Part shown: piece by piece, positions 8,242 through 18,028 of the stretch
How the letters are laid out: every line of letters begins with the position of its first letter
Numbering within the stretch: position 1 is the stretch's first letter
From: CAZWAP01 sp964632005
GTDB lineage: Bacteria; Planctomycetota; Phycisphaerae; Sedimentisphaerales; Anaerobacaceae
DNA length: 64,000 bases
Reading direction: 5' to 3'
NCBI GenBank assembly: GCA_964632005.1
Contig: CAZWAP010000005.1
Location: 1-64,000 of the forward strand
The notes under the pieces: model-generated
What the model was told of the DNA's origin: nothing
What the model saw: only the letters and a program-made list of their open reading frames with translations
Database searches by the model: none
Translations under genes and position numbers: made by a program

Positions 8242-9474
8242 ATGGAGTACGCTGTTGAGACATTTTCTCTGACGAAAGTGTTTTCAGATTGGTGGGGGCG
8301 TGTGAAGGTCTGCGCGGTGGAGGATTTGAATCTAAAGATTCGGTACAACGAGGTTTTCGGGCTTCTGGGGCCGAACGGGTCAGGCAAGACGACGACGCTG
8401 AAGATGCTTCTGGGGCTGCTGCATCCTACAAGGGGTAAGGCGGTGTGTCTCGGGGGCGAGGCCAGAGATCCGAAGATCAGCGCCAGAATAGGTTTTCTTC
8501 CGGAGGAATCGTATCTTTACAGGTACCTGAGTGCCTGGGAGACGCTCGATTTCTACGGGCGGTTGTTCGGGCTGGACCGTGATGTGCGGAGGCTGCGTAT
8601 TGAGGCTTTGCTGGAGATGGTCGGGCTCAGGGCCGTGGCCAGTAGACCGGTCGGGACGTTTTCAAAAGGTATGGCCCGCAGGATTGGGCTGGCCCAGGCG
8701 CTAATCAACGACCCGGACCTACTGATACTTGACGAACCGACGACGGGGCTGGACCCCATCGGGACGCGCCAGATAAAGGACCTGATTCTCAGGTTGGCCC
8801 AGCGAGGCAAGACGGTTCTGTTGTGCAGCCATCTGCTTGCGGACGTCGAAGATGTTTGTGATAGGATCGCGATACTGTACGGCGGGAAGATCCAGGCGGA
8901 GGGCCGCGTGGACGAGCTGCTCAAGGAAACAAACAAGGTACAGATCACTGCAGATGCCATAAGCGATGATGCAATCGAGCAGATCAAGCAGGTGGTGCGC
9001 CAGGAGAAGGCGGACTGCGAGGTGACTTCTCCGATGAACAAGTTAGAGAGCTTTTTCATAGAGACGGTTGCCGAGGCTGAGCGGCGGGAGGAGCGCACAA
9101 GCGGGGCGGTGGGTACGACGAAGCTCGGTGATTTCCTCACGGCCGAAAGGGTATCCGAGGATGTTCTGGATAAGCTGGTTTCGGCGTCGGTCTCGGCTGA
9201 AGGTGAGGGGCAGGCGGTCAAGACGACCGAGCCGGCTGCCCAGGAACCGGCAGAGCCCGAAGCGGATGAGGGGCTGCTTAAGGAACTGACCGACTCGGCG
9301 GAGCCGGAGCCCGTCTCCACCGGCACGGAGCCGACGCGGCCGCCGGTGGAAACCCGGCGGCCCGTGGCCGAAGAGGGTGTGCGAGAGGACATTCTGGAGC
9401 AACTGGCCGGCGGGGAAGAAACGCAGGCTGAGCAGAAAGACAAGCCGGAATCGGGAGACTCGGGCGATGCATAG
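8242..9474 (+). CDS. ABC transporter ATP-binding protein with long acidic C-terminal tail
   Basis: This 410-residue protein has a standard ABC ATPase in its first 230 residues: Walker A GPNGSGKT at about 43-50, signature FSKGMARR, Walker B LLILDEPTTGLDP and the switch His in LCSHLL. The remaining 160 residues or so are low-complexity, rich in Glu, Pro, Thr and Ala, with the recurrent element EDxLxxLxx (SEDVLDKLVSA, REDILEQLAGG). They look like an unstructured tail ending in short helical repeats. An ATG at 8242 fits the domain start better than the upstream GTG or TTG options. The stop overlaps the permease start by 8 bp. It powers the ABC-2 permease encoded next. The cargo is unknown. Confidence 0.8.
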   Translation: MEYAVETFSLTKVFSDWWGRVKVCAVEDLNLKIRYNEVFGLLGPNGSGKTTTLKMLLGLLHPTRGKAVCLGGEARDPKISARIGFLPEESYLYRYLSAWETLDFYGRLFGLDRDVRRLRIEALLEMVGLRAVASRPVGTFSKGMARRIGLAQALINDPDLLILDEPTTGLDPIGTRQIKDLILRLAQRGKTVLLCSHLLADVEDVCDRIAILYGGKIQAEGRVDELLKETNKVQITADAISDDAIEQIKQVVRQEKADCEVTSPMNKLESFFIETVAEAERREERTSGAVGTTKLGDFLTAERVSEDVLDKLVSASVSAEGEGQAVKTTEPAAQEPAEPEADEGLLKELTDSAEPEPVSTGTEPTRPPVETRRPVAEEGVREDILEQLAGGEETQAEQKDKPESGDSGDA

Positions 9475-10840
9475 TGTCTGGGCTGTTGCTGTCAACACGG
9501 TCAGGCAGGCCCTGAGGCTGAAAGTTGCCCTGATTTGCATCGTACTGCTCGGTATTCTGCTACCGGTGATGGCCTTGTCGGTGACGGGGGACAACACGCT
9601 CAAGGGTCGTCTGCAGACATTTGTGAGTTACGGGCTATCGCTGACGAGTTTTCTTCTTTGCGTATTGACGTTAGTCGGGGCGATCTACACCGTCACCAGT
9701 GACATTGACCAGAAGCAGATATACACGGTGATTACCAAGCCCATACGGCGATCTCAGTTTTTGGTTGGCAAGCTGTTGGGGGTGGTGCTGCTGAACGCGG
9801 GGCTTTTGGTTCTTTTCTCGGCGTTGATTTACGCGACCGCGCTTTATATGCCGCACTATCTCAATGCTGGGCCCGAGGAGCTGAGGGAGGTGGAGAACCA
9901 GTTTTTCACGGCTCGTCGCGTCTTGGTACCGCCGGAGCCGGACGTCCGGGAAGAGGTACACAGCGCGATGCAGAAGCTGGTTAGCAGCGGTGACATCGAG
10001 CAGCTCTACGCGGGGATGTCACTGGAGGAGATCGTGGCCGAGCTTACGAATATCAAGAAGCTGGCTCGTCGGAGTGCCGACGTCGGGCAGGAGCTCGTCT
10101 GGGAGTTCGACGGCGTTCGTCCTCGGGATCCGAACGGGAGCATTTTCGTGAAGTTCAAGTTCAACGTTTCGGTTACTCCGCCGGATTCTCAGGTCTACAG
10201 TCGATGGTTGATAGGGGATTATCGCCGGTACAAGTACGGCGGGGGGAGCTCTGCGCCCTTGTATCCGGTGCGTCGGAAAGACCCGGTGCGGAAATTCCGG
10301 GAGATAGAGGTTCCTGCTGATGCCGCTGCCGAGGACGGATATCTGGCCGTGGCGTTTCTCAACGACCCGATGAACACTACGTCGATCATCTTTCCGCTGG
10401 AAGACGGTCTCGAGGTGCTGTACAAGGCTGACACGTTCACAGGCAACTTCGTAAGGGGGGTTTTGCTGATACTCTTTCGCCTGGTTTTTCTGGCGTGCCT
10501 TGGCATTTTCACGGCGTCGTTCCTGTCCTTTCCGGTGGCGATACTGGTTTGCGCGGTGGTTTTTCTGACCGCGACGGTCAGCGGTTTTGTTATCGAATCT
10601 TTCGACTACCTGGGGGGCAATGCGGCGATGGTTTACTCTTATACTGTCAAGCTGCTGGTGCGTCTGCTGCCGCGGTTCGACGAGTATAACCCCTCGAAAT
10701 ATCTCGTTCCGGCCGAACTGCTCAGTTGGTCGGTGGTCGGGCGCGTGTTCGCGTTTATGGTCTGCATAAAGTCGCTCTTGCTGCTCGCGTTGGGGTTGAT
10801 CGTTTTTTCGTTGAGGGAGGTTGCGAGAATTGCGGTGTGA
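9467..10840 (+). CDS. ABC-2 type permease with large periplasmic insert
   Basis: This 457-residue membrane protein has two to three hydrophobic segments in the first 130 residues, including the loop SDIDQKQIYTVITKPIRR. An approximately 200-residue polar domain (about 140-330) follows, then four hydrophobic segments near the C-terminus. The polar insert is probably extracytoplasmic. The gene overlaps the ATPase gene by 8 bp, and the next gene begins about 35 bp after its stop, so the three form one transcript. The architecture suggests an exporter or a machine acting on the cell envelope, like the GldA/GldG-type systems, but no Gld-specific feature is visible and I do not claim that identity. 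Confidence 0.75.
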   Translation: MHSVWAVAVNTVRQALRLKVALICIVLLGILLPVMALSVTGDNTLKGRLQTFVSYGLSLTSFLLCVLTLVGAIYTVTSDIDQKQIYTVITKPIRRSQFLVGKLLGVVLLNAGLLVLFSALIYATALYMPHYLNAGPEELREVENQFFTARRVLVPPEPDVREEVHSAMQKLVSSGDIEQLYAGMSLEEIVAELTNIKKLARRSADVGQELVWEFDGVRPRDPNGSIFVKFKFNVSVTPPDSQVYSRWLIGDYRRYKYGGGSSAPLYPVRRKDPVRKFREIEVPADAAAEDGYLAVAFLNDPMNTTSIIFPLEDGLEVLYKADTFTGNFVRGVLLILFRLVFLACLGIFTASFLSFPVAILVCAVVFLTATVSGFVIESFDYLGGNAAMVYSYTVKLLVRLLPRFDEYNPSKYLVPAELLSWSVVGRVFAFMVCIKSLLLLALGLIVFSLREVARIAV

Positions 10841-10876
10841 GCTTAAGACGGATTGCAGGAGCGAGGTGTAATTGGT

Positions 10877-12709
10877 ATGCGGTGGCGTGATGCTCTAATC
10901 TGCTGTGTCTGTGTTTTGGGAGCGGTGGTTTTGCTGACGGCGGCCGGGATGCAGCTCGATTATATAAACTCCCAGCGCGAGCAGATGGAGCTGGTTATCA
11001 ACGAGCCGCTGAAAAACGCCCCGCCGTCGCTGGCTTTTGCGACGGTTGCGATGGGTGCATTCCGGGGGTTGGTGGTGGACGTGCTGTGGATCCGCGCCGA
11101 CAGGCTGAAGGAGGAAGGGCATTTTTTCGATGCGCGGCAACTGGCGGAATGGATTACGACGCTCCAGCCCCGGTTTGGGGCTGTCTGGGTTTTCCAGGCC
11201 TGGAATATGGCGTACAACATCTCGGTAACGATACCGGCCAGCCAGCCCGACCAGCGGTGGCAATGGGTCAAGAACGGCTACGAGCTCCTTCGCGATAAGG
11301 GCATCCCCTCGAATCCAAAGGATATCCAGCTCTACCACGAGCTTGCGAGGATATTTCAACACAAGATCGGCAGCGTTTCGGACGATGCTCACAAGTACTA
11401 CAAGCTGCAGATGGCCGAGGCGTTGGGCCCGCTGTTGGGGCGGGCGGACGATGAGTACTTTGATGCCTTAGTGGAGGCGGCCCGTTGGATGTGGGACGAG
11501 GAGGACAGGCCCGATTTCGGGCGTGTCTGGCGTCGTATCGCGGCCGATCCGAACTTTGCGGCGCTGATAGAGCGGCTTCGCGGGGCCGACGAGGCGTTTG
11601 CAGACGAAGACCGCTTTATCAGCAATTACCTGGCGCTGCGGCGGGACGCCCGCAGGTTCGAGCCGGCCGCGGCGGAGGTGATAGACGAGCTGCGGCAGAG
11701 CGCCGCGCTTGAAAGATTCGACATTCTGGCCAGGGCCTACCAGTTGAAGAGGGTCTGGAAACTTGAGCCTGGGTTGATGCGGAGGCTCAATAAGAAGTAC
11801 GGGCCGATCGACTGGAACGACCCCAACAGGCACCTGCCGCTGGACTGGCGGCACCCGGATTGTCACGCGATATACTGGGCGGTGCGAGGCCTTGAGATAG
11901 CGGCGGCAGAGAAAGACGAGCAGATCAGCATCCACGAGACGAACACGGACCGTATCGTCGTTCATAGCCTGCAGAATCTTTTCAGAAACGGCCAGATTTT
12001 TATTCACAGTGTCCCCGTGCGGGTTCCGCCGGAAGATTCCTCGCAACAGGCCGAGGTGAAGATACTCAAGGAGGTGTACCTCCGGCCGGATCTGAGGATG
12101 TTCGAGCCGTACAACGAGGCTATCATGGCGGTTATCGAGAAATACAAGGACGCCAACGACAGAGGGGCATACGAGTCGCTCCAGAACGGGCATCGGAATA
12201 TGCTGCGTAACGCGATGTTTTCCTTCTACCAGTCCGGCCATCGACAGTATGCCCAGAAGATCTACGATCAGCTCAGAGAGCTCTACCCTTTGCCCGAATT
12301 CCAGGTGCCCCTTGTCGAGTACGCCAGGAAGCGAATGCTGGAGGAGTTGGAGTCGCTGGATATAACCAACGCAAAAGAGCAGATACTGGCTATTCTCAAG
12401 GAAGGCTACTACCTGTACGCGATTCACGACGACTCGGCGGCGTTTGGCAGAGAGGGGCTGGCCAAGCAGATACACGAGTATTACACGGGGATGTATCTCG
12501 ACGAGAACAGGATCAACCTGCCCGATTTCAAGCTGCTCAAGTATCTTGCACTGGTCGATTTTCTGAACGACCAGCAATTTTCCCCGTATCTCAAGGCGAC
12601 GCTGCTGAACAGGATTGAGGTTGAGCGGCCCGATCTTTACAGCGAGCTCAAGCAGATGGCGGCTCGAGAAGGGCAAGAACGGCCGCCGCAGACGAACGAG
12701 GAACGGTGA
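10877..12709 (+). CDS. Membrane-anchored protein of unknown function linked to ABC exporter
   Basis: I do not recognise this 610-residue protein. It has one N-terminal membrane anchor (about residues 7-25) and then an entirely helical, soluble body rich in Trp, Tyr and Arg. Segments such as FDARQLAEWITTLQPRFGAVW and FQAWNMAYN resemble TPR-like helical repeats. The body would face the periplasm. It follows the ABC ATPase and permease on the same strand and is probably co-transcribed with them. It may be a periplasmic partner of the exporter. The ATG at 10877 is chosen over the TTG at 10853 because it starts right before a typical positively charged n-region (MRWRDAL). Confidence 0.6.
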   Translation: MRWRDALICCVCVLGAVVLLTAAGMQLDYINSQREQMELVINEPLKNAPPSLAFATVAMGAFRGLVVDVLWIRADRLKEEGHFFDARQLAEWITTLQPRFGAVWVFQAWNMAYNISVTIPASQPDQRWQWVKNGYELLRDKGIPSNPKDIQLYHELARIFQHKIGSVSDDAHKYYKLQMAEALGPLLGRADDEYFDALVEAARWMWDEEDRPDFGRVWRRIAADPNFAALIERLRGADEAFADEDRFISNYLALRRDARRFEPAAAEVIDELRQSAALERFDILARAYQLKRVWKLEPGLMRRLNKKYGPIDWNDPNRHLPLDWRHPDCHAIYWAVRGLEIAAAEKDEQISIHETNTDRIVVHSLQNLFRNGQIFIHSVPVRVPPEDSSQQAEVKILKEVYLRPDLRMFEPYNEAIMAVIEKYKDANDRGAYESLQNGHRNMLRNAMFSFYQSGHRQYAQKIYDQLRELYPLPEFQVPLVEYARKRMLEELESLDITNAKEQILAILKEGYYLYAIHDDSAAFGREGLAKQIHEYYTGMYLDENRINLPDFKLLKYLALVDFLNDQQFSPYLKATLLNRIEVERPDLYSELKQMAAREGQERPPQTNEER

Positions 12710-12727
12710 AACCCGGTACCAGCCTGC

Positions 12728-14872
12728 ATGATGGACTTGAGCAGCAGCCAACAGCTTACAGCCTCGCAGAGAGAGGCGGTCTACCACGTTGAAGGTCCGC
12801 TGCTGGTTCTTGCGGGTCCGGGCAGCGGGAAGACGCGGGTGATAACCTGCAGGATTGCAGCCCTGATAGAATCGGGCGTTCGGGCCGAGAACATCTGTGC
12901 GATCACCTTCACAAACAAGGCTGCGGAGGAGATGCGTCAGCGGGCCTTTTCAGTGGGGTCACCCGGCGGAGCCCATATCAGCACGTTTCACTCGCTGTGC
13001 CTGTGGATACTCAGGCGCTATTCCGGGCAGGCGGGACTGAAGCCGAACTTCACGATATACGACGAGTCGGACCAGGCCAGGTGCATCAAGCAGGCCATCA
13101 AGGATTGCGATCTCGACCCGACGAATTTTCCGCCAGGGCGTATCCGGGAAGCCATTTCGATACTGAAAAATAAGCTGATAGACCCCGAATCATTCGCCCG
13201 GGGCGCAGAGGACTACTTTTCGCAGGCGCTTGCCAAAGTGTACGCGTCCTATGCGCAACTACTGGCGGCGCGTAACGCTCTGGACTTTGACGACCTGCTG
13301 ATGAGGGCTGCGGTTCTTCTGGAGGGCCGCGACGAGGTGAGGCGTGAGTTGTCGGACCGATTCAGATTTCTTCTGATCGACGAGTATCAGGACACCAACC
13401 ACGCCCAGTACCGCATTGCAAGAGCGCTGGTCTCGGAGCATGACAACATCTGCGCGACGGGCGACCCGGATCAGTCGATCTACGGTTGGCGAGGGGCGGA
13501 CATCCACAATATCCTTGCATTCGAGAAGGACTGGCCGGACGCCAAGATAGTCAGGCTGGAGGAAAACTTCAGAAGCACTGCGGATATCCTGGCGGTTGCG
13601 GATAAGCTGATCGGGTACAACCAGAAACGCAAGGCCAAGAGGCTTGTGCCGGTGCGGTCGGAGCGATCGGATGTTGTCGTGAGGGGGTACGAGGACCAGG
13701 AAGAGGAGGCGTTTTTTGTGGCCTGCAGGATAAAGGAGCTGATCGAGAAAGGGGTCTCGCCGAAGGAGATAGCGGTGCTGTATCGTGTCAATTCGATGAG
13801 CAGGGTGCTTGAAGAGCAGTTTATCCGCAGCGGGATAGCGTATCAGGTTGTCCGGGGGCTGGAGTTCTACAACCGCAAAGAGATCCGCGACCTGCTTGCC
13901 TATCTGAAGGTTCTGGTCAATCCGGAGGACGAGGTTTCGCTGGCCCGGATCATCAACAGGCCGGCCCGAGGGATAGGAAAGGTTACGATGGAGACTGTCC
14001 GATCGTACGCGGCGTGCCGGGGAATAAGTCTTTTCGAGGCGCTCAAGGGCGCCGAGCGGATCGATTCGCTATCGGCCGGCGCAAGGGCACGAGTGGCGGG
14101 GTTTGTGAGTCTGTTCAAGGGTTTATGGAACGAGGTGGCTGGCCCGGTGGCGCCTCTGGTGGAGAAGGTCTTCAACAGATCGGGGCTGGAGGCGTCGCTT
14201 CGTACGGCGGGGCCCGCGGGGCGGGAGGCCCTGGAGAACGTAGGTGAGTTGATCGGGGCTGCGGGCGAATACGACCGGCAGTGCGATCGGCCCAGCCTGG
14301 TTGACTACCTGCAGCGGATTTCCCTGTTCACCGACGCCGATGCGTACAATTCACAGGCGGACCGCGTCGCGTTGATGACGCTGCACGCGGCCAAGGGGCT
14401 CGAATTCGAGAATGTCTTTATCATCGGAGCCGAACAGGGCCTGCTTCCGCACGACAGAAGCGGTGCGGAAGAGTCGGGCGATTTGCTCGAAGAGGAGCGT
14501 CGGCTCTTTTTTGTGGGGATAACGCGGGCCAAGACAAACCTCCAAATAAGCTACAGCAGGTACCGCACGGTGCGGGGTCGGTTGCTTCGGACGATACCGT
14601 CGCAGTTTCTCTACGAGTTAGGCTGCCCGTTCGATGGGCAGGCCGATTCGAGCGATGATCACGAGCCGCGCTATCGGCAAAGCGAGTGGAGGGGACGCGG
14701 CTGCCGTGCTTGCAAGTTTGAGGTGGGCCAGTTGGTGAGGCATCCATCTCTGGGGCTCGGGCGTGTGGTTGAGTTTGTGGACGTAGGGGAGAACAGCACC
14801 CTCACGGTCAAATTCAACACGGGACAGACGAAGTGCTTTATGCTAAAATACGCGGGCATTGTAAAGGTGTGA
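12728..14872 (+). CDS. UvrD/PcrA-type superfamily 1 DNA helicase
   Basis: This 714-residue 3'-5' DNA helicase acts in repair and replication-fork maintenance. Motifs are: Q motif LTASQREAV, motif I GPGSGKT (about 34-40), Ia ITFTNKAAEEM, II LIDEYQDT, III GDPDQSIYGWRGAD, IV LEENFRS, V LMTLHAAKGLEFENVFI and VI FFVGITRAK. The last 50 residues form the small PcrA-type C-terminal module (VGQLVRHPSLGLGRVVEF) that contacts RNA polymerase in Bacillus PcrA. The length matches PcrA/UvrD. It begins 18 bp after the upstream membrane-protein gene. It could be named pcrA or uvrD; sequence alone does not decide. Confidence 0.9.
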   Translation: MMDLSSSQQLTASQREAVYHVEGPLLVLAGPGSGKTRVITCRIAALIESGVRAENICAITFTNKAAEEMRQRAFSVGSPGGAHISTFHSLCLWILRRYSGQAGLKPNFTIYDESDQARCIKQAIKDCDLDPTNFPPGRIREAISILKNKLIDPESFARGAEDYFSQALAKVYASYAQLLAARNALDFDDLLMRAAVLLEGRDEVRRELSDRFRFLLIDEYQDTNHAQYRIARALVSEHDNICATGDPDQSIYGWRGADIHNILAFEKDWPDAKIVRLEENFRSTADILAVADKLIGYNQKRKAKRLVPVRSERSDVVVRGYEDQEEEAFFVACRIKELIEKGVSPKEIAVLYRVNSMSRVLEEQFIRSGIAYQVVRGLEFYNRKEIRDLLAYLKVLVNPEDEVSLARIINRPARGIGKVTMETVRSYAACRGISLFEALKGAERIDSLSAGARARVAGFVSLFKGLWNEVAGPVAPLVEKVFNRSGLEASLRTAGPAGREALENVGELIGAAGEYDRQCDRPSLVDYLQRISLFTDADAYNSQADRVALMTLHAAKGLEFENVFIIGAEQGLLPHDRSGAEESGDLLEEERRLFFVGITRAKTNLQISYSRYRTVRGRLLRTIPSQFLYELGCPFDGQADSSDDHEPRYRQSEWRGRGCRACKFEVGQLVRHPSLGLGRVVEFVDVGENSTLTVKFNTGQTKCFMLKYAGIVKV

Positions 14873-14961
14873 CGGTCGTCTGGCCGGCCGGGGAAGAACC
14901 GCGGTCGGGAGGCGAGTTGTGGGGGGCGCAGCGAAAAGAGATCGTTGGAAAGGTCCGGACG

Positions 14962-16293
14962 ATGAACAGGCGCGATTTCTTCAAGGCCGCGGCGGCGGGC
15001 ACGGCGGCGCTGGCGATACCGGCGCGCTCGAGGGCGCTGGCGAGACAGGAGGCCGGGCAGGTGCTGGAGGGCGCCGGCGAGCGAATCGAGCGGTACCGGA
15101 TGGGCCGGGCCGTCCTGAGGCTCGTCGACCCCCGGGGCCAGGCCGTGCGAGCGGGTCGGTCCGTCCGGATCGAGCAGGTGGGGCACAAGTTTCTTTTCGG
15201 CTGCAATATCTTCAAGTTAGGCCGATGCCGGAGACCAGAACAGAACGCCGCCTACGGGGAGCTGTTTGCCGGGCTGTTGAACTATGCGACCCTGCCGTTT
15301 TACTGGTGGCACTATGAGCGGAGCAAGGGCCAGACGAACGACGCCTTGATCGAAGAGATGGTTCGCTGGTGCAAGGAACACGGCGTCACGGCCAAGGGGC
15401 ACCCCCTGGCGTGGAACTGGGGTGAACAGGACTGGCTCCCGGACGACCCTGAGGAGGTTATGAAGCTGCAGATGGCGCGTATCGAGCGTTGCGTACGTAG
15501 ATTCAAGGGGGGTATCGACATCTGGGACGTGGTGAACGAGGCTACCGGTTACGACCGCGAAGAGGCCAAGCGTCGTGCACCGAGACTGACCGAGGCGATC
15601 CGCCGGATGGGGGTCGGCGAGTACGTTCGGCGGGCCTTCAGGACCGCCCGCAAGGCGAATGAAGATGCCACGCTGGTGATAAACGACTACCGCACGGATG
15701 CAGAGTACGGGCGAAGGGTGCTGCGGGAGCTGGTTGGCCGGTACGACAGGCCGCTCTACGACGCGATCGGTATCCAGTCGCATATGCATGGGAGGTACTG
15801 GGGCGCAGCGAGGACGTGGGATGTGTGCGATCGATTCGCCGTGTACGACAGGCCCCTGCATTTCACGGAGACCACCATCGTTTCAGGCCCGAAGACGGCG
15901 CGGGGGTGGGTTACGACGGCCGAGGGGGAGAAGGCGCAGGCCGGGTACGTTACCGAGTTCTACACGGTTTTGTTTTCCCACCCTGCCGTCGAGGCCATCA
16001 CCTGGTGGGACTTTACGGACCAGGGCGCCTGGCGGGGCGCACCTGCAGGCCTGATTCGCGCGGATATGACGCCGAAACCCGCGTACGACCAGCTAAAGGC
16101 GCTGATCAAGGGCAGGTGGTGGACGCGGACGGAGGCGGAGCTCGGGCCGGCCGGCCGGCTGAGTTTCCGGGGCTTTTTCGGGCGGTACAAGGTCACCGTG
16201 GGCAAAGGCGAGCAGAAGCTGACCGGGAAATTCAACTTCGACAAAGACGCAAACCTACCCATAGAAGTTCAACTGGCGCAAGTGAGGTCGTGA
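14962..16293 (+). CDS. Exported glycoside hydrolase family 10 (endo-beta-1,4-xylanase-like)
   Basis: This 443-residue secreted enzyme probably cleaves xylan or a related beta-1,4-glycan. It begins with a twin-arginine signal (MNRRDFFKAAAAGTAALA) cut around residues 20-28. A short beta-sandwich-like N-terminal region follows (about 45-85), then a GH10 barrel. The acid/base Glu is in DVVNEA (Glu193) and the nucleophile Glu in HFTETT (Glu303). The GH10 hallmarks KGHPLAWN (about 145-152) and TWWDFTD are present. The ATG at 14962 is used because it opens the Tat signal; an upstream in-frame extension would overlap the helicase gene. It sits just before a Tat sulfatase, suggesting joint attack on a sulfated polysaccharide. 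Confidence 0.85.
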   Translation: MNRRDFFKAAAAGTAALAIPARSRALARQEAGQVLEGAGERIERYRMGRAVLRLVDPRGQAVRAGRSVRIEQVGHKFLFGCNIFKLGRCRRPEQNAAYGELFAGLLNYATLPFYWWHYERSKGQTNDALIEEMVRWCKEHGVTAKGHPLAWNWGEQDWLPDDPEEVMKLQMARIERCVRRFKGGIDIWDVVNEATGYDREEAKRRAPRLTEAIRRMGVGEYVRRAFRTARKANEDATLVINDYRTDAEYGRRVLRELVGRYDRPLYDAIGIQSHMHGRYWGAARTWDVCDRFAVYDRPLHFTETTIVSGPKTARGWVTTAEGEKAQAGYVTEFYTVLFSHPAVEAITWWDFTDQGAWRGAPAGLIRADMTPKPAYDQLKALIKGRWWTRTEAELGPAGRLSFRGFFGRYKVTVGKGEQKLTGKFNFDKDANLPIEVQLAQVRS

Positions 16294-16446
16294 TATCGCG
16301 GATCTGTCGGCGTTTTTTCAGCGAGATGTCTGGTTGAGGCGGCAGCTGGCCTACGGGGCAGCCGGGAACGTCCTGTGGAATCGTTTGTATATCCGGCCCA
16401 GGCGACTACGGATCGAGGGCCGATCGGCTCTTTACAGGAGAACGAT

Positions 16447-17964
16447 TTGACTGACATAAGCGGCGGATTACTGGAGTACCGGTCGGCCGGCCGCCTGCGC
16501 CGGCGCGACTTTCTGTGGGCTGCTGCCGGCGCGACGGCCTGGGCACTGGTCGGCTGCACGCGAGGTACTGCCCGAACGCGGGCACGGCCCGGAAAGCCGA
16601 ACATCATCTACGTAATGTTAGATGAGTTGGGCTACTTTGAGCTGTCCTGTATGGGCAACAAGCACCTTCGGACGCCGAACATCGACCGGATGGCAGCGGA
16701 GGGAGTCCGCTTCACGCAGGCTCTGGCAGGCGGCGCGGTCTGCGCGCCGACGCGCAGCGCGTTCCTGACGGGCCAACACACGGGCCATACGACCGTGCGT
16801 ATGAACCGGCAGGACTGGCCGTTGCGTGCCGAGGACGTCACCGTGGCGGAAGTTCTCAAGAGGGCTGGCTACGCCACAGGTGGGTTCGGCAAGTGGGGCT
16901 GCGGCGACCGTGGCACCACCGGGGCGCCGGAGCTGCACGGCTTCGACGTCTTCTTCGGGTACTACAACCAGGTGCACGCGCACTGCTATTACCCCTGCTA
17001 CCTGGTGCGGAACGGCGAAAAGGTGCCGCTGAAGGGCAATACCGGAGACTTCTACAAGGGCAAGCAATACTCGCACTATCTCATCGTGGAAGAGGCCCTC
17101 AATTTCATTCGGCAGAACAAGGGCAGGCCGTTTTTCTGCTATTGTCCCTGGACGCCCCCGCACGGCTTGTGGGCCATACCGGAGACGGACCCGGCCTGGG
17201 CGTTGTACAAGGATAAGCCGTGGCGCGCCGGGCAGCAGCGCCCGAGCGATGCGAAGGTTTACGCGGCTATGGTGAATATGGTTGACCGTCAAGTCGGCGA
17301 GATACTCGACCTGCTCAAGGAGCTCGGTATAGACGAGCAGACGATCGTCTTCGTCTCGGGCGACAACGGTGGGCAGGCGTATTTCAGTCGCGGGGACCCC
17401 TCGAAGCGGACTCCGGACCGGCCGTACCCGCAAGGCTTCTTCGGGCCGAATTTGAACCCCCGGACCGGCGTGAGCTTCCGTGGCGGCAAGGGAAGCCTGT
17501 ACGAGGGTGGCCTGCGGATCCCCATGATCGTCAGGTGGCCGGGCAGGATAAGGCCGGGGCGGGTGAGCGACCAGTTGTGGTATCTGCCCGATGTAATGCC
17601 CACCTTGGCCGAATTGGCCGGGGCTGAACCGCCTGCGGACATCGACGGCATTTCCATTGTCCCGACCCTGTTGGGCGAGGACGTGGTCGGCCGAAAACAG
17701 CCGCAACATAAGTTCCTCTACTGGGAGCACGGCTCGCAGGTCGCAGTGAGGATGGGTGACTTCAAGGCCGTCAGGCCAGGAAAAAACAAGCCCTTCGAGC
17801 TGTACGACCTTGCAGCCGACCCGGGTGAACAGGATAATATCGCCGCCGCTCGCCCCGGGCTGGTGGCCCGGCTGAGTGGATATGCGGCCGAGTCGCACAC
17901 GGAGAACCTCAGGGGCCGGGTTCTGGACCCGGACAAGAGGTTTATGGGCCACAAGGTCGAGTAA
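16447..17964 (+). CDS. Tat-exported lipoprotein sulfatase (arylsulfatase family)
   Basis: This 505-residue sulfatase removes sulfate esters from a carbohydrate. A TTG start at 16447 is preferred because AGGAG lies exactly 6 bp upstream. The leader contains a twin-arginine motif (RRRDFLWAAAGA, about 18-29) ending in a lipobox LVGC (Cys37), so the enzyme is probably membrane-anchored outside the cell. The active-site motif CAPTR has Cys99, which must be oxidised to formylglycine. Metal ligands are in LDELGY (about 58-63; Glu replaces the second Asp of the usual DD pair) and SGDNGG (about 325-330). No formylglycine-generating enzyme is encoded here. It lies 153 bp after the xylanase gene. Confidence 0.88.
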   Translation: MTDISGGLLEYRSAGRLRRRDFLWAAAGATAWALVGCTRGTARTRARPGKPNIIYVMLDELGYFELSCMGNKHLRTPNIDRMAAEGVRFTQALAGGAVCAPTRSAFLTGQHTGHTTVRMNRQDWPLRAEDVTVAEVLKRAGYATGGFGKWGCGDRGTTGAPELHGFDVFFGYYNQVHAHCYYPCYLVRNGEKVPLKGNTGDFYKGKQYSHYLIVEEALNFIRQNKGRPFFCYCPWTPPHGLWAIPETDPAWALYKDKPWRAGQQRPSDAKVYAAMVNMVDRQVGEILDLLKELGIDEQTIVFVSGDNGGQAYFSRGDPSKRTPDRPYPQGFFGPNLNPRTGVSFRGGKGSLYEGGLRIPMIVRWPGRIRPGRVSDQLWYLPDVMPTLAELAGAEPPADIDGISIVPTLLGEDVVGRKQPQHKFLYWEHGSQVAVRMGDFKAVRPGKNKPFELYDLAADPGEQDNIAAARPGLVARLSGYAAESHTENLRGRVLDPDKRFMGHKVE

Positions 17965-18028
17965 CAACGCCGCAAAGACCCGGGCGGTGAACAGACTGCT
18001 CGAGAACAACGACAAGTAAGGAGAAACG

